Positions 23,406 to 35,700 of a stretch of DNA of 64,000 nt are shown piece after piece. Location: contig JAACJO010000022.1 in the NCBI GenBank assembly GCA_013368445.1, positions 248,001 through 312,000 of the forward strand. The letters run 5' to 3'. The translations under genes and the position numbers were made by a program. The notes below the pieces were generated by a model. It saw nothing but the letters and a program-made list of their open reading frames with translations, ran no database searches and had not been told where the DNA came from. Source of the stretch: Leucocoprinus leucothites. Its lineage: Eukaryota > Basidiomycota > Agaricomycetes > Agaricales > Agaricaceae. How positions within the stretch are numbered: position 1 is the stretch's first letter; each line of letters starts with the position of its first letter.

Positions 23406-26400
23406 CTACCGACCTGATGTATTAATATGGCACCAAGGATAATGCACTTCTGAAGGAAGGGTATATACAGGTACATCTGAAAACCCAAAATCCAGGACTG
23501 ATCCAAGAGGGAAAAGAAGGGGTCGACTGGATATCAGAAGATTGATTGTTTTCAACACTCCCTCGACACTGTCACAATCTACCATGAAGGTTTCAGCAAG
23601 ATCCTCAATCAAGACTGGAGCGGACCAGTCATATCCCTGAGTGATGTACTGCATCAACAGTGATAATATCCTGTTGATGAGAGGGGAATTGTGATCCGGA
23701 ATGTCATCAAGAATCTGTTTTCGTACAAGATTAAAAATTCGAGATCTTGTGAGATAGTTCTTGGAGAGAACCTCCACGATCCAGCCCAACCTCCCAACAG
23801 GGTTGGAGTGTTGTGTATCTGCTATGAATGCAATTATTAGCCGGATCATCGAAGAATACAGGGAAAGCTCTTTTTCAGGTGAATGAGAATCAGATGATGG
23901 TGGAAGAACAGAAGTCGAAGCAATGAGATCAACGTGTTGTGGTAATGGCCACACCACACCCTCAACAGGGAGACGACCGGAGTAAGCAATGTGGATTGCT
24001 TGAAAGGCATCAGTTAAAAATTGTTTCACCGAGATGTTGGGTCGGTATGCAATTATAAGGCAGGTTTTACTCCCATGGCCCAGTAGAAAATACATCGCAA
24101 ACGGATCCAGGAGGGCCTTCCTTGTTTCTCGGATCCGTCGTCGTCCGGGTACTGTGGTATCGGAAAGACACAAAAAGGAAAATTGTTGAGAAGCTGACTG
24201 AATCTGAAGGATGTAGGTCAACTCTGGCAATAGTACAACCGTCATTTGATACTCACTCGTTTAAAATCAGCCTTCCGGAGACCATTCTCCTTGAGGAAGC
24301 ATGCGTATTGTTCAACAAGATGATAATCAGTCGTACTTTGAGGCGTCAGGCGAATGAGGTTTTCAGCGAGAGGTTGATTCTTTTCCTGCTGTGAAAGAGG
24401 CTCGAATTTATTGAGATGATGGGCAATCAAAAACAAGCGTACAAAAAAGTAGAGCCCGCAGAATATAGAAGCCGCATGTGCTGAGTGTCTCTCTAGTGTG
24501 TGTGTGGGTTCATAGAGGGAATAGACGCGGTCGTAGCTGGCAAAGTCGAAATGGACCAGGTCCTGATATAGTCGTACCATATCGTTCTCTGCCCTGTACA
24601 ACAAGAGGGGCCAAATTTCCTTCCCTGTGAACGTAACAATACTGCGGAAAGACCTCGGATGATTCCAAGGTACATTATCTGTCATTGAATCCATGATAAG
24701 TAGAGCACGGAGCGTTAAGGGAAGCTATTTACCTGATAAGTATCCCGCCCGTGGACCAATGGTTCGCGCATGTCGAAGCATTTTACCCCGAAATCCGAGC
24801 CATCGAATGCAAGCTTTGCAAATATTTGCGTTGATATCGCATAAACTCGGACCAAGAGCCCTAGACTCCAACATGCCATCCAGGAATCCTTCGAAAGATG
24901 CATGGCGAATCTGGAGCGAGGTTCTCCCTGCGTCTTGTGGCTGCGGAATGACTAAGACAGAATACAGTCTCCGCAGGCTGCCATAAAAAGTTGCTTGGTT
25001 GAGACCCAAGAAGTTGGCGATTGTTTGTGCGGAGAAGGCGGCCTTTGAAAATCGAAGAACCGAGAGAATCTGAAGAGTGGTAGGGAGAGCCTTGTGATGG
25101 ATGCTACCGAGGATTCCGGAATAGAGCGACTCGAGCGGATCGAGCGGATTTCCTGCTGGCGAAAGGTGCGTTCCCTTGAAGAATTCCAAGCAAAGGTCCA
25201 GTTGAAGTACCGGGTCTCCAACCTCTCCATCACCTACAAAATCCAACACTGTCGAGGCAAATACAAAAAGGCCCGATGCATAAAACCTGATAACGGTGAA
25301 CTGTTCCTTGGTCGGCCATACAGTTTTGGGGCTAAACGCATCCGCATAGTGAGTCCGGATGCGCTCGAATCCGTCACGGAGGAAGTTGGCAACGTCGCCT
25401 CGGGCCTCAAAGGTATCAATGGGCAGCTCTTCTTTCCAGAGATATCCAAGTCTTTCGACTTTAGAGAAAGCGGAGACTATTTGCCACTCTGGGCGGCTCG
25501 TAATAATCCAAACAAATGGCAGATGCAAGGCGTGTCCAATGGCGGAGAAACTACCAATCAGCTCAACTAGAGTCTGCTGAGCTTGATCTCCCCTGCACTC
25601 GTCCAGTCCGTCAAGGAGCATGATGATGGGATGAGAGGTTTCGAGCTCAGAGTCGAGTCGTGAAAGAGGCTCTATGATCATTTTCGTAAACTGGGTGTGG
25701 AGAGATTTATCAAAGATGGAGGGTTCGTTCGTGAGTAGGCGAGTGATAATTCCCTTGTACGCCGGGAATCTGACTGCAAGCTGATATGCGAGAGATGGAA
25801 TGATCCGCGTAGGAACATCTTGATTCTTCGTCCGGGAGAGGAACAAAGCAGCTCCAAGCCATTGCTCCTGTGGTTTATCCAAGCAGTATTCAGAAATAGT
25901 CTGTGCAACAGCGGACTTGCCGACGCCAGCTGCTCCGTGCAGCCATAAGAGGCTCGTCTTTCGGTTTATATCCATAAGCCATGAGATCACTAGTGTTAAG
26001 ATGGTGTGACGGGTCCCAGGATGACAACACGGTGGGGGATCGCGGGTAAATGAGTCCGTCTCTGCGCCTGATAACTTGTTCTCCGCTAAGAGCCTCATGG
26101 CTAGTATTTGTAGAGCTCGTTAGGGTTTCAAAAAAGTTATTCACTGTGAAAGCTCACCCGATGACTCATCACCAGGACTACCGACGGACAGAAAGATGGG
26201 GTTGTTCATCACAAAGTCATGGGCTCCAGGAAGGACGTGAGAAGTGCTGGCTGAAAGCATCTCCATCCCCATATTTCCGAGGCCGAGCTCTTGAAACCGA
26301 TTGATCACCTCCCGTAGTGGAGGAATACTCCCTAGACGAATTTCAGACTTGAGTAGAGGTGAAGAGTGGTGAGCGTACCGTCGCGAGATTCCGCTGCTGT

Positions 26401-26709
26401 TTGATCCCCGTCCTTGCCATCTACCGATGCTTTCTCAATTTCCGACACTCCGCCATAACTGCCAAGCACTATAGAGTGTTATATTCAGATGGAGTTCCTA
26501 TTCGAAAATTTCATCAAAACCAACTCACCATCCTCCTCCTCCTCAAGTGACTGTAAAAGGTTCTTGGACTCGGGGCGCATCTGATAGGTTGCATCACCTT
26601 CGTGAACGACTTCTTGAACACTTGTTAATGACCTGCGTCTTTCAGTGAGCCAACGAGTCTTGGTTACTGGCGATCTCGGGTAGTTCGTTGACTGAGCGAG
26701 CTCCGACAT
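23406..26709 (-). CDS. NACHT-domain NLR-like protein (complete, six exons)
   Basis: Exons 26529-26709, 26379-26468, 26158-26331, 24733-26100, 24257-24678 and 23406-24203 join in phase to 1010 residues. The N-terminus is unrelated to the other two NACHT proteins except for the LPGAHDF...NNPI segment before the NACHT domain. Walker A GAAGVGKS lies at 204-211, Walker B LLDGLDEC near 310-317 and the TSRPEW sensor follows. The helical region (FLRDGFERI, YSGILGSI, TIANFLGLNQATFYGSLRRL) matches the 7966-11752 protein position by position. The exon after the NACHT part begins DNVPWNH in the same phase as DIVPWHG in gene 2. The C-terminal region shares FLLGHGSKTCLIIAYRP, but is about 170 residues shorter and has an extra intron. 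Probably a nonself-recognition STAND ATPase; ligand and effector unknown. Confidence 0.88.
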
Positions 26710-27298
26710 GACGAAGTTCCGCGTGAGTGATCGGTCGTTGAGAGAGAGAGAGAGAGAGAGAACGAGGTGAGTAAAGCTAGTCCGGAGAGGCAGTGCTATG
26801 AGCCAAGCTTCTCATGATCCTCACGAGATGTAAAACTGATCGTTGCCGCCATTCGAACCGATCCGCGAGTAAATTATAAGTTTCGCGTGAGCTCGAAAGT
26901 CATTGGAGTGGTTACGCAAGTAGATTGAAGATGTTGGGAGAAAGAGCTCAATGATATCGCCGGTTCAAGTGAAACAGTACACTCTATTATATTGCATGGA
27001 TGAGACTTGCAGCGGATGATCGAAGGGAGGAGATGACAACATGTGTATATGATTTCCATCTCGAAGACACTGCTTCCCATCGAACTCCGGCTTCGACCCC
27101 ATCAAGCACATCACTGTAATATTATCACATTTGTTATTATTAACTCCCACAGCCTATCCCCGTTAAAGTATTCTTGTTGAGTTGCATCAGTGAGATCAAT
27201 CAAATCATGATATTGCATACCCAATCAGAAAAAAACCAAAGAATAAAGGCATATCGTAAAACCCTCCCCCCAAAACACCAAAGCATCCCAAACCAAAT
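26710..27298. other. Spacer between NACHT gene 3 start and the deubiquitinase 3' end
   Basis: No gene is seen. It contains a GA microsatellite just upstream of the NACHT start (about 26741-26760), probably promoter or 5' UTR, and the AT-rich 3' flank of the deubiquitinase gene. Confidence 0.5.
26741..26760. repeat. GA dinucleotide microsatellite
   Basis: Ten or so uninterrupted GA units lie about 35 bases upstream of the NACHT gene 3 start codon, in its presumed 5' UTR or promoter. Confidence 0.9.
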
Positions 27299-30200
27299 CT
27301 ATACACTCCGTATCCGTCTATAAAACAACAAATACGCATTCCTCATCTCATCCTTCTCCTTCTCCCACGCATCAAACACATCCTCGGCTCTCACATCACT
27401 CACAAGCTCATCATCTATCCGTACCCACCCCTCCCGAATCTTCGCTCCGGGGTACCTGTTCGGATGAAGTACGTCAAGCGTGTAGTGCCCTCCCGATGCA
27501 GAGTGGCCATGGTGGTAAATCGCTATAAAGGGTTGAGAGGCATTGAATTTATAAGGTTGTTCTCTAGAAAGGAGAGGGTGAACATACCTCCGAACAATCG
27601 ATATCTCGTTGGCTGTGGTCGCTTTCCAGTAGGTGCCATCATATCTATAGAATCGAGGGCAGAGTCAGAACCTCCAACTCCCAAAATAAATAAGCAAGAA
27701 ACTCAAACGCACCTGATCCAATCTCCAGCTCAGGCTCAAACCGAACCTGCTTCATCACCTTCACCACACCACCCACAGTCGTATCATAACAAAACCTCTT
27801 CACATGCAACACCAACACCGGCGGAAGCGCATCAATAAGCACACGTTGGCTTGCATCAATCGTCACACCCGGTCGCGCCGGATGCGTCATTTGAATAGGT
27901 TGAGGATGTGTAATGTACGTCAGTGCATCTTGAATTGTGTGAATCGCGTCTCGCTGTATATAATATAAATAAAAATGCGAGAAGAGAAGAGAGGGAAGAC
28001 GTACCTGGATATCTAATCGCAGTGATCTCCAATCCTCCACAAGCACAGAATCTTTCTGACCAGGAGCTTTAAGCGTTGACTTGAACTTGCCCCCAAATAT
28101 CCGCGTAATCGGACTCTCAACAGCTTTAATCTAAACCGACCAAATCATCAAAACGCATACACCTCATTTCAAGATAAAGTGCACTCACCGTCCGCGTAAC
28201 AATAGTCCGATTCTTCTTCCCGACCTCCAACCACCCATCCTCCTCAGGCGGCTCTGGCTCCTCCTTCTCCTCAACTGGCGCCTGTTTCGCTGGTCCCGGT
28301 TTCACCGAAGGTGGTGGAGGTGCCAACGAATTTTGAATGTGTAATAATTCTTCTTCAAGTGTATCGAGATAGAACCCTAAGAACTCTTCCGCGTCTTCTT
28401 GTTGACCGCCCTATACGAAGAACACAACATCAGTGTTTAGAGAAAAAGAGGTGAGGGAGGGAAAACATACCCTCATACTCTCAAACCGCTTCTTCTCCTT
28501 CATAGCGTCATACACATACGAAGGCAAAAAACTCTCAGGCCACTCATCCTTATCCTCTCCTCCCTCAACATCATCAAAATCATTCGCACTAAATATCTCC
28601 CTCTCTTTCCCTTTCTTCGTCGGTTGCAAGCTAAACCCAGAGCCTCCTTTCTTCCGCTTATTATTATCTCTCTCATCTTCAATGAATTCTTTAAGGAACT
28701 CGACAGTAGCATCGATGAACGGCGTCTGACTCTTCGTTTGTTTCCCATTCGCATTCCCGACACCCGTCAAATGAGGAGGATCATTAAGTTGTGTGACCGT
28801 AACCCCATTCACCACCGTCGATGTTCCTCCAGATGCAGCTGCCGTATTTAGACCTCCAACACCCGAACCAGAGGCGCCAGCATTATGCGAACCCAACAAC
28901 TTCCCAAGCTCAATAAACAACCTCTGAAACGGCGAACAATAAACCAACACCTGCAAAACCGCATTCGCAAAACACATATTCCCCGAATTAATCAATCCCC
29001 TCGTTCGAATCTTCTCCGGCTGTTGCGGCTTCTGTGCCGCCCCCGCGCCGCCAGGGCCGTTAGTTAATAGATTTAACAACTCGGTTTTCTTCCCTGATAC
29101 TACAGGGATAGGTGGTGCGACTGGGGCTGATGGTGCAGGGATGGATATGCCTACGACGGAGGAAGTTGGGAGGGCACTACGTTGGCCAGCTGCGGAGGAA
29201 GAGGAGGGGGAGGAGGATGAGGCGAAGAGGGATGCCCAGGATTTGGGCGGGCCGGCTTTTGGTGGGGCAGGGGCGGGTGTGGTGGTGGTGGTTGTGGTGG
29301 TAGTGGAACCCGTCAAAGTCGTGGTCGTGGAAGAAGGTTCGGCTACATCGACAGATGCAGTCGAGGTAGACTCAACAGGCGCCGCTCCTGTCACGCTGAC
29401 ACCAGCAGAAGGCTGAGCGTCCTCAACAACCGCAGCTGAATTGGTAGCATCCGCACCCACAGGAGCAGGAGCAACAGCAGCATCCTTCACACCCGCAGCA
29501 GCAGCGATAGACAACGACGTACTCGTCGAGGCAGGGCTCCCAGGAATAGTCAAAACACCCTCCGTTACCTCCGTCACCTCCGTCACATTCTCCGACTCGA
29601 CCGCAACTACCTCCTCATTAATCATCTGACGACTCTGCTGCTGCATCTGCACACGGTGTTGGTGCTTCAAAGCAACCTGTACAGCAGGTACATCAGCGTC
29701 GTCCTGCTTTTCACCTACACCACCTTTCTCCAGTAAGATTTTTGAGGGTTTCAGTGCGATACCCTCGCTGGGGAGAGAAGTAGAAGGAATGGTAGGCGAT
29801 AGTGGAGGTGTTCGACTGTCGAGTGCTTTTTCGACGATGTCGGAAGGGGGTTTGGCGCGTGGTGAGATGATGATTCCAGGTGCTTTTGATGGATCGCCTG
29901 GGCGTCTGGACCAGATTGCGATGTTTGATGCGGTAGATTGATGAGAAGAGGATTTGCGGTGGTGATGAGTGGGTTTGGATGAAGAGGAAATGCTGATCGT
30001 GGAGTAAGCCGGGGAGAGAGGGATTGACGAGTGGGAGATGGTGCCCATGGTGTATGTCGTCGTCGCTGGAGCTGTAGGCGAAGTGGAAGTGATAGGATTG
30101 GTGGACGTAGAGGGAGCGGTAGGAGCAGTGGTAAGAGCAGAAAGAGACGAGTCATCAACAGCAATTGCTGCTGCGGCTTCAACGATGGTTGAATCTGTAG

Positions 30201-31218
30201 ATTCATTAACACTCGGCTCTGGAACTGGATGAGTCTCTTCCGCTGACGACGAAGCTTGCTCAACATCAACCGGCGCTTCTACCTGGCTCGAGACCAAATT
30301 TTCATCGGAAGCTGCACCCTCAACACGTTGTTCCGCTTCCACTTCAGCAGCTTTAATCGCAGCGGCAGCAGCAGCCGCTGCTTCAGCTCTCTGCTGTTGT
30401 AGCTGTCTTGGCACAAATTCCACGACCGAAATAGGACTGGGCACAGGTTTCGAAATATGAACAGCCGCCGCTGGTATAACAACATTGGGCGCATCCCCTC
30501 CTGGCATAGTCATAGCCTGAGTTAAAGGCGAGCTTCTTGTCGGTGATATTTGTGGAGGTGGTGGTTGGGGAGGTGCCGGCGGAGCCTGGGGTTGGGGTGG
30601 CTCATAATAGGCAGGTGAAAATCCTCTAGGAGGGGGCATGGATAATTGTTTCGGAAGCGGCGATTGCGGCTGTTGAGGCGGCCATGAAGGAGAGTAAGGA
30701 CCTGCGGATGTGGGTGAAGGGTAAGGATAGGGAGGGGTATGTGAATATGCATGAGGATGAAGAGGGCCAAATTTAGCTGCGAGGTGTGGAGAGTGTGGGT
30801 GTTGAGGGTGCGGTGCATGGAGGAGAGGATGATGTGGATGATGACCAGGGTGAGGACCGTAAGACTGAGGACCAGGTGGTGGACCTGGGCCAGGAGGAGG
30901 GACAGGGGGTGGTGGGTGCCCGTGATGGTAATTTTGGTGGTACATATGTGGATGCGCATGGCCATTTCGATTGCCGGGGTAGGACCCACCAGCACCACCA
31001 CGAGGGCCTCCATTTACCCGGCCTGGTGTTTGCTGATGAGGATGGTGGTGGTTCATGTGCGGTGGTGGGTAGTGCATGTATGGGTTATACGACATTGGAC
31101 CCGGAGAGTGTCCTGGCCCCGGGCTGTGTGTGCCATAGACGTGGGTAGGCGGGGGCGAGGGCTGGTAGTACGTCGCGCCTTGGTGTTGGTGTGGGTAGCC
31201 AGAATGTGGGCTGCTCAT
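27299..31218 (-). CDS. UBP3: Ubiquitin carboxyl-terminal hydrolase, USP10/Ubp3 type
   Basis: Exons 28471-31218, 28189-28410, 28005-28130, 27713-27953, 27588-27644 and 27522-27299 join in phase to 1205 residues. The ATG at 31218 (MSSPHSGYPH) follows a probable 61-nt 5' UTR intron (31234-31294). Residues 1 to about 730 are a low-complexity Pro/His-rich then Ser/Thr/Ala-rich tail. The peptidase C19 domain follows: Cys box RGLINSGNMCFANAVLQ with the nucleophile near residue 748, the QQEDAEEF box, the GWLEVGKKN segment typical of the USP10/Ubp3 subfamily, LPPVLVLHVKRF, and the His box HGHSASGGHYT. It removes ubiquitin from substrates. Yeast Ubp3 acts with Bre5 in ribophagy and COPII trafficking; extending that role to this protein is inference. 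Confidence 0.9.
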
Positions 31219-32730
31219 GTCGGATTTGGGTTCCTGTGAAAGAAAGGATAAATGTTTGTCAGATACGAACAAAATCGAGGTTTTAAAGTCGTACCAGCGA
31301 GTGGCTGGTGAATATATGTGAGTGTGAGAGTAAACTCACTAAGAGAAACGAGTAAAGGAGGAAATGTGCGGGGACACTGTGTGGCGCGGTGAACGAAAGA
31401 AAGCAATTTTGAGCAAACTCGCAGGGCAGACCCTAAGACCAAATAATCGTAAACACACTTCCCATCACAGCAATCATCGAGGATGTTTTATTACTCAAAC
31501 CCTCATGCGCAATCGTACAGAAACACGAGGAAAGCTGTTTTCATCGGAAGATTATCCCAGAATGTCGTCGATGTTAATTCGACATAGAGGACGCATACGG
31601 CAACGCCCGCCGGCCCCGCCCGCGATTTGTTTCCCATCAGCTCAGCAGAGCTATACACCAAGATGATGAAGTACAATACGACTTAAAAATAGAGTTTTAT
31701 GTTATGTGCCGAAAAACAAAGTAACGAGAAGCTGCTCCATACATCAACCAGTGAGCGCTCGTAAATTTGCAAAACAGCAAGGATGAGCCTAGAAGTCTCT
31801 TGGCTCTTACTGAGGTCCCGTGGTCAGGCATCACAAAATCCTTAAGCACTTCGCGACCAGAAGTCAAGTGCACGTTGATTCTGTGCCTATATCCCAAGTT
31901 ACCCCTCATTCGCTGAGTTGCCACATAGGGTGTCCCTGGAGACCTATGACGCCTGGTCGTACCGTTTTAGCGTTGATTTCACTTGCACCAAGTTTTTGCC
32001 GCACTGTCACATACCATCATACTTCCCCTGAGTGTCAGAGAGTGCTTCGATCTTTGTTGCCAGTAGTGATTGATCAACGGGGATGATACATTGATACGAG
32101 CTCCGGGACGGGCATGCTTCATATCCATTCAGTATAGCACCTAAAGCCAAGCTCCAGAGAAAACGTAAAATTTTCAGCCTCGCAGCGCTCATCAGCACCA
32201 CCGTCTACTTAATATCCAAACCGTCAGTCAGAAAACAAGTGGCATACGACAGGCATATATCTCCTCCGCACTACAGACTTAACCCCACATAGGAAGATCC
32301 TGATTCCTACCCGAAACTGCCAAAAACTTTTCTCGAGCTGTTTGAATCAATTGAATTGAATAACCGCCACAGTTCCGTTCTCCCCGTCCCTGCCACCAAA
32401 CAAAAACAGGGCAGGACCGTGGCAACCAAGCAGAACCAAACAGGAAGTAACTAACGACCACCACATCCCGCTCTTGAGCTTCCCGACACTCATCTAGCAT
32501 TGTCCTTCGATGCTGCTTGTCTTGGTCCTTTGAAGCACAGAGTGTCCAGCTCTCAGTTTGAGTCCTGCGTATCATATCATATTCCCTCATACCCACACTC
32601 TCAACCAACCTCTTGTGGATTACTTCGTCTCGTGAAGGTGCTGTTTGACTAGACTCGCTGGCTCGGTTCTTGTCTGCCTTCAGAACATACCTCTTTACTT
32701 GAAACTTCCGAAATCATACCTAAACCTTAA
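31219..32730. other. Divergent intergenic region
   Basis: This region separates the divergent starts of the deubiquitinase and the 1377-residue protein. It holds the deubiquitinase 5' UTR intron and both promoters. Long open frames on either strand (31364-31666, 31820-32086, 32279-32608) have no recognisable domain and no supporting splice structure, so I do not call them genes. Confidence 0.5.
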
Positions 32731-35700
32731 ATGTACGCCCTCCAACGCCCCTTTCCTTCGCACAGAAGCTCTAACGTTAAACTCGTCCATACAGGTCGTC
32801 TTCACGAATACACCCACCGCCTACAGTCAACCTCAAAGAGCGCATCGCAGCTCTCCAACAACACTCCGCCTCTTCCTCATCGACATCAAATTCCTCCCTC
32901 AACAACAATAACAATGCCACCACCAACCAACTCCGCGAAAAAATCGCTCGCTTCGAAAAGAAAGGCGGCGTGCCCGTCCCTCGTGGTTCATTCGGCCTAG
33001 GAGGCCCACCACCACAAGATCCAGAAGGGACAAGACGAAAAGGCGAGTTGTACGGAAATAGAATCCCTCCGCCTGTCGGCAATAGAGTCGTTAGTGGGCC
33101 GCAACGTGCGGTCTCGCCTTTGGGTTATGGTAATCGCTCGCCTGGTAATGGAGGAATGGAGAAGAGGAGGTCGGTCTCGCTCTCTCATACCGGCCTTGGA
33201 GTTGGGACGGATGTAATGGAAGATAGGATGGAGACGACTTCGCCTACGGTTCCGACACCGCCCACAGAATCGCCTAGACGTTCTGTTTCTCCTTCGACAG
33301 GGTCTAGTACGAGTCCTCGGCGTCCCTCGTCGAGTTTCGCAACCGCATTGGAGTTTGCTAGGGCTAAAGGCGCAGTGGGTTTACAAGATTCACTTCGCCC
33401 TCCTGTCCCTCCTATCTCTCCCGGTGGTAGTGCTGAAGCACAGGTGGATCAAGTGCCTTGTACGCCTCAGGACCTGGGCGAGGAGAGTGCAGAAGCCAGT
33501 CCTCTACCTGCAGAATCGAATACAGATCTTCCCTCGGTCTCAGAGGACGAGACAACTCCTTCACAGTCTACATCTACTCTCGTTTTACCAGCCACATTAT
33601 CTTCCTCGGCTCCCGAATCCTCACAACCGCAATCACAATCTCATGAGGAAGGAGAGCCCACAATCACCACCCCGATCCACACTAATACCATTCTCTCCGA
33701 TACCCATGACAACGATGACACCGACACCGACACCAGCACCAGCACCAGTACCGACACAGACACCGTCACAGACACGGACACTATCACAGACACAGATGCC
33801 GACACAGATACAGATACAGATACAGACACAGACACAGACAGCCACAGTCGTAGCGATGGTGCTAGTACCCCCAGCAACGCTGATCCCGTTGAGACAGCAC
33901 CACCCGTCACTCAACTCGACTTAGGCACCTCTCCCTCCACTTCACCTATACCAGTTGCCTCATCCTCATCCTTATTGGCTAATAACCAAGGCGAAGGAGA
34001 AGAAACCAAATCCCCTTCGTCAACCCACAAACTCCTCCTTCGTGCCGCCGGCCTTGGTAGCCCTCTATCTAATAATGCTGCTGCCGAGACACCTGGCATT
34101 CATCAGTCGTTAATGACGCCTGGGACTGCGCTGAGTGAGGATGGAAGTATGAATGGTGTTGGGTTGGGTGTTGCATTTGGTTCACCGCTGCCTGTGGAAG
34201 AACCCGTTGACGAGGAAGAGGAAGAGAGGCTGGAGAGGGAGGAAGGGGGGAATGAGCGTGTAGCCGGGAAAGGTCCTCCGTCTGCGTTGAAGCTTGATGG
34301 TGTCGTGTTACCGTCTTCACCTTCAGCGATGGGGAGTGATACGATCGCTTCTTCGCAGTTGGAGCCGAAACATCTGCAGGAGGCAGGACTTCCTGTGCCC
34401 ATTGTTCATATTGATGTTGACGATGGTGATCACGATGATATTCAAGATGTTCAGCGTGAGGATGATAAGGTCCCCTCTTCGCCTACGACGCCACATGCAC
34501 CTACGATCGTTCTACCCTCCACCGCTGTTGACCATCTAGACTCTTCTTCCACATCCGATTCGCTTTCATCACCGACTTCAATGGGCGTTTCTTTGAGCCC
34601 GAAAGGTCCCCCACCATCGCCAGGCTTGTATCGACCTGTTAGCATGCTTGAGTTCTCGTCGACGCCAAGCCCTAGCCAGGTCGCTTTTGCTCAACGTATC
34701 ACGCCACAGCTGGAACGCGGTGTACCGATGACTGTTCCGCCACCCGTAAAGCGGCAGAGTCGCCTCAATGACCAGGGAGAGGACAGTGACGATGACTATG
34801 GTATGGCGACAGATGATGATCAGAGTACCGCCGACGCCCACTACCATCGTCCTGGAGTACCACTATCCTCAACTCGAGCACCAATTCGATTACATGAATA
34901 CCAGCAACAACAACAGCAACGGCAGATCGTGTTCAGAGAGGGACCTGAAGCCCAAGGCGAACCTGGATCAGTGAGAATCCTCACAAGCGATCAAACGTCA
35001 AGCGCAACGACGTTTAAGGCAATTGTTCATCGTAAAGTCCGCGAACCGCCTTATGGTCCTTCTTATTCGACAACACCACCATCGTTATTCGCACAACCGA
35101 AAGCCCCTATGAGGCGCGTTGTATCTGCTATCCCTCTCGGCGCGAATGATATCGCTCAGAAACCTGGGTTTTTACCTATGGTCCCTCCAAGCCCTGGATT
35201 CGGTGACTTGGCGGATCTGTTGCAGAGTACGGTTTTACTTGAAGAGCGACTTGAACATGGCGGATTGCCAGACTCTCCTAGCACCGCTACCGCTAACGGT
35301 GGAGTTCCAGTCATTGTCACGGATGATAACGAAATGCATGACCCGAATACGAGTGTTCAAGTACGGAGATTGTCGAGAGAGGAGGTAGAGGAGAACAGAA
35401 GGACGTTATGGAAGTTGCAAGCTAAACGGGAGGAGCAGGCCAAGAGTAAGATTCGGAACGGATTTCTACGAGGTGCTGGTGGGCCGTTTGGTGGGAGGAC
35501 GTCGAGTGAAGGGTCGAGGGATTGGATGCAACAACAACAACAAATGTACAGCAAGAGGCTAAAGTCGCCTTCTGTACCTCATTTGCTGGATTCGGCGCAG
35601 GATGGTGGAGCGTATGCAGTGATGGGTGTTGGTGCCCGTTCCAAGACACCAGACGGGAACACTGGAAAACCGCCTAGCTTATCGTCGAAATCCCCGAAAT

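Noticed and set aside
30751..31239. Long plus-strand open frames opposite the deubiquitinase N-terminus
   Set aside because: They are mirror frames of a Pro/His-rich coding region and lack any domain; the minus-strand gene explains them.
33633..33914. Minus-strand frame of Val-Ser or Cys-Val repeats
   Set aside because: It is the antisense reading of the Asp-Thr hexamer repeat in the plus-strand gene.
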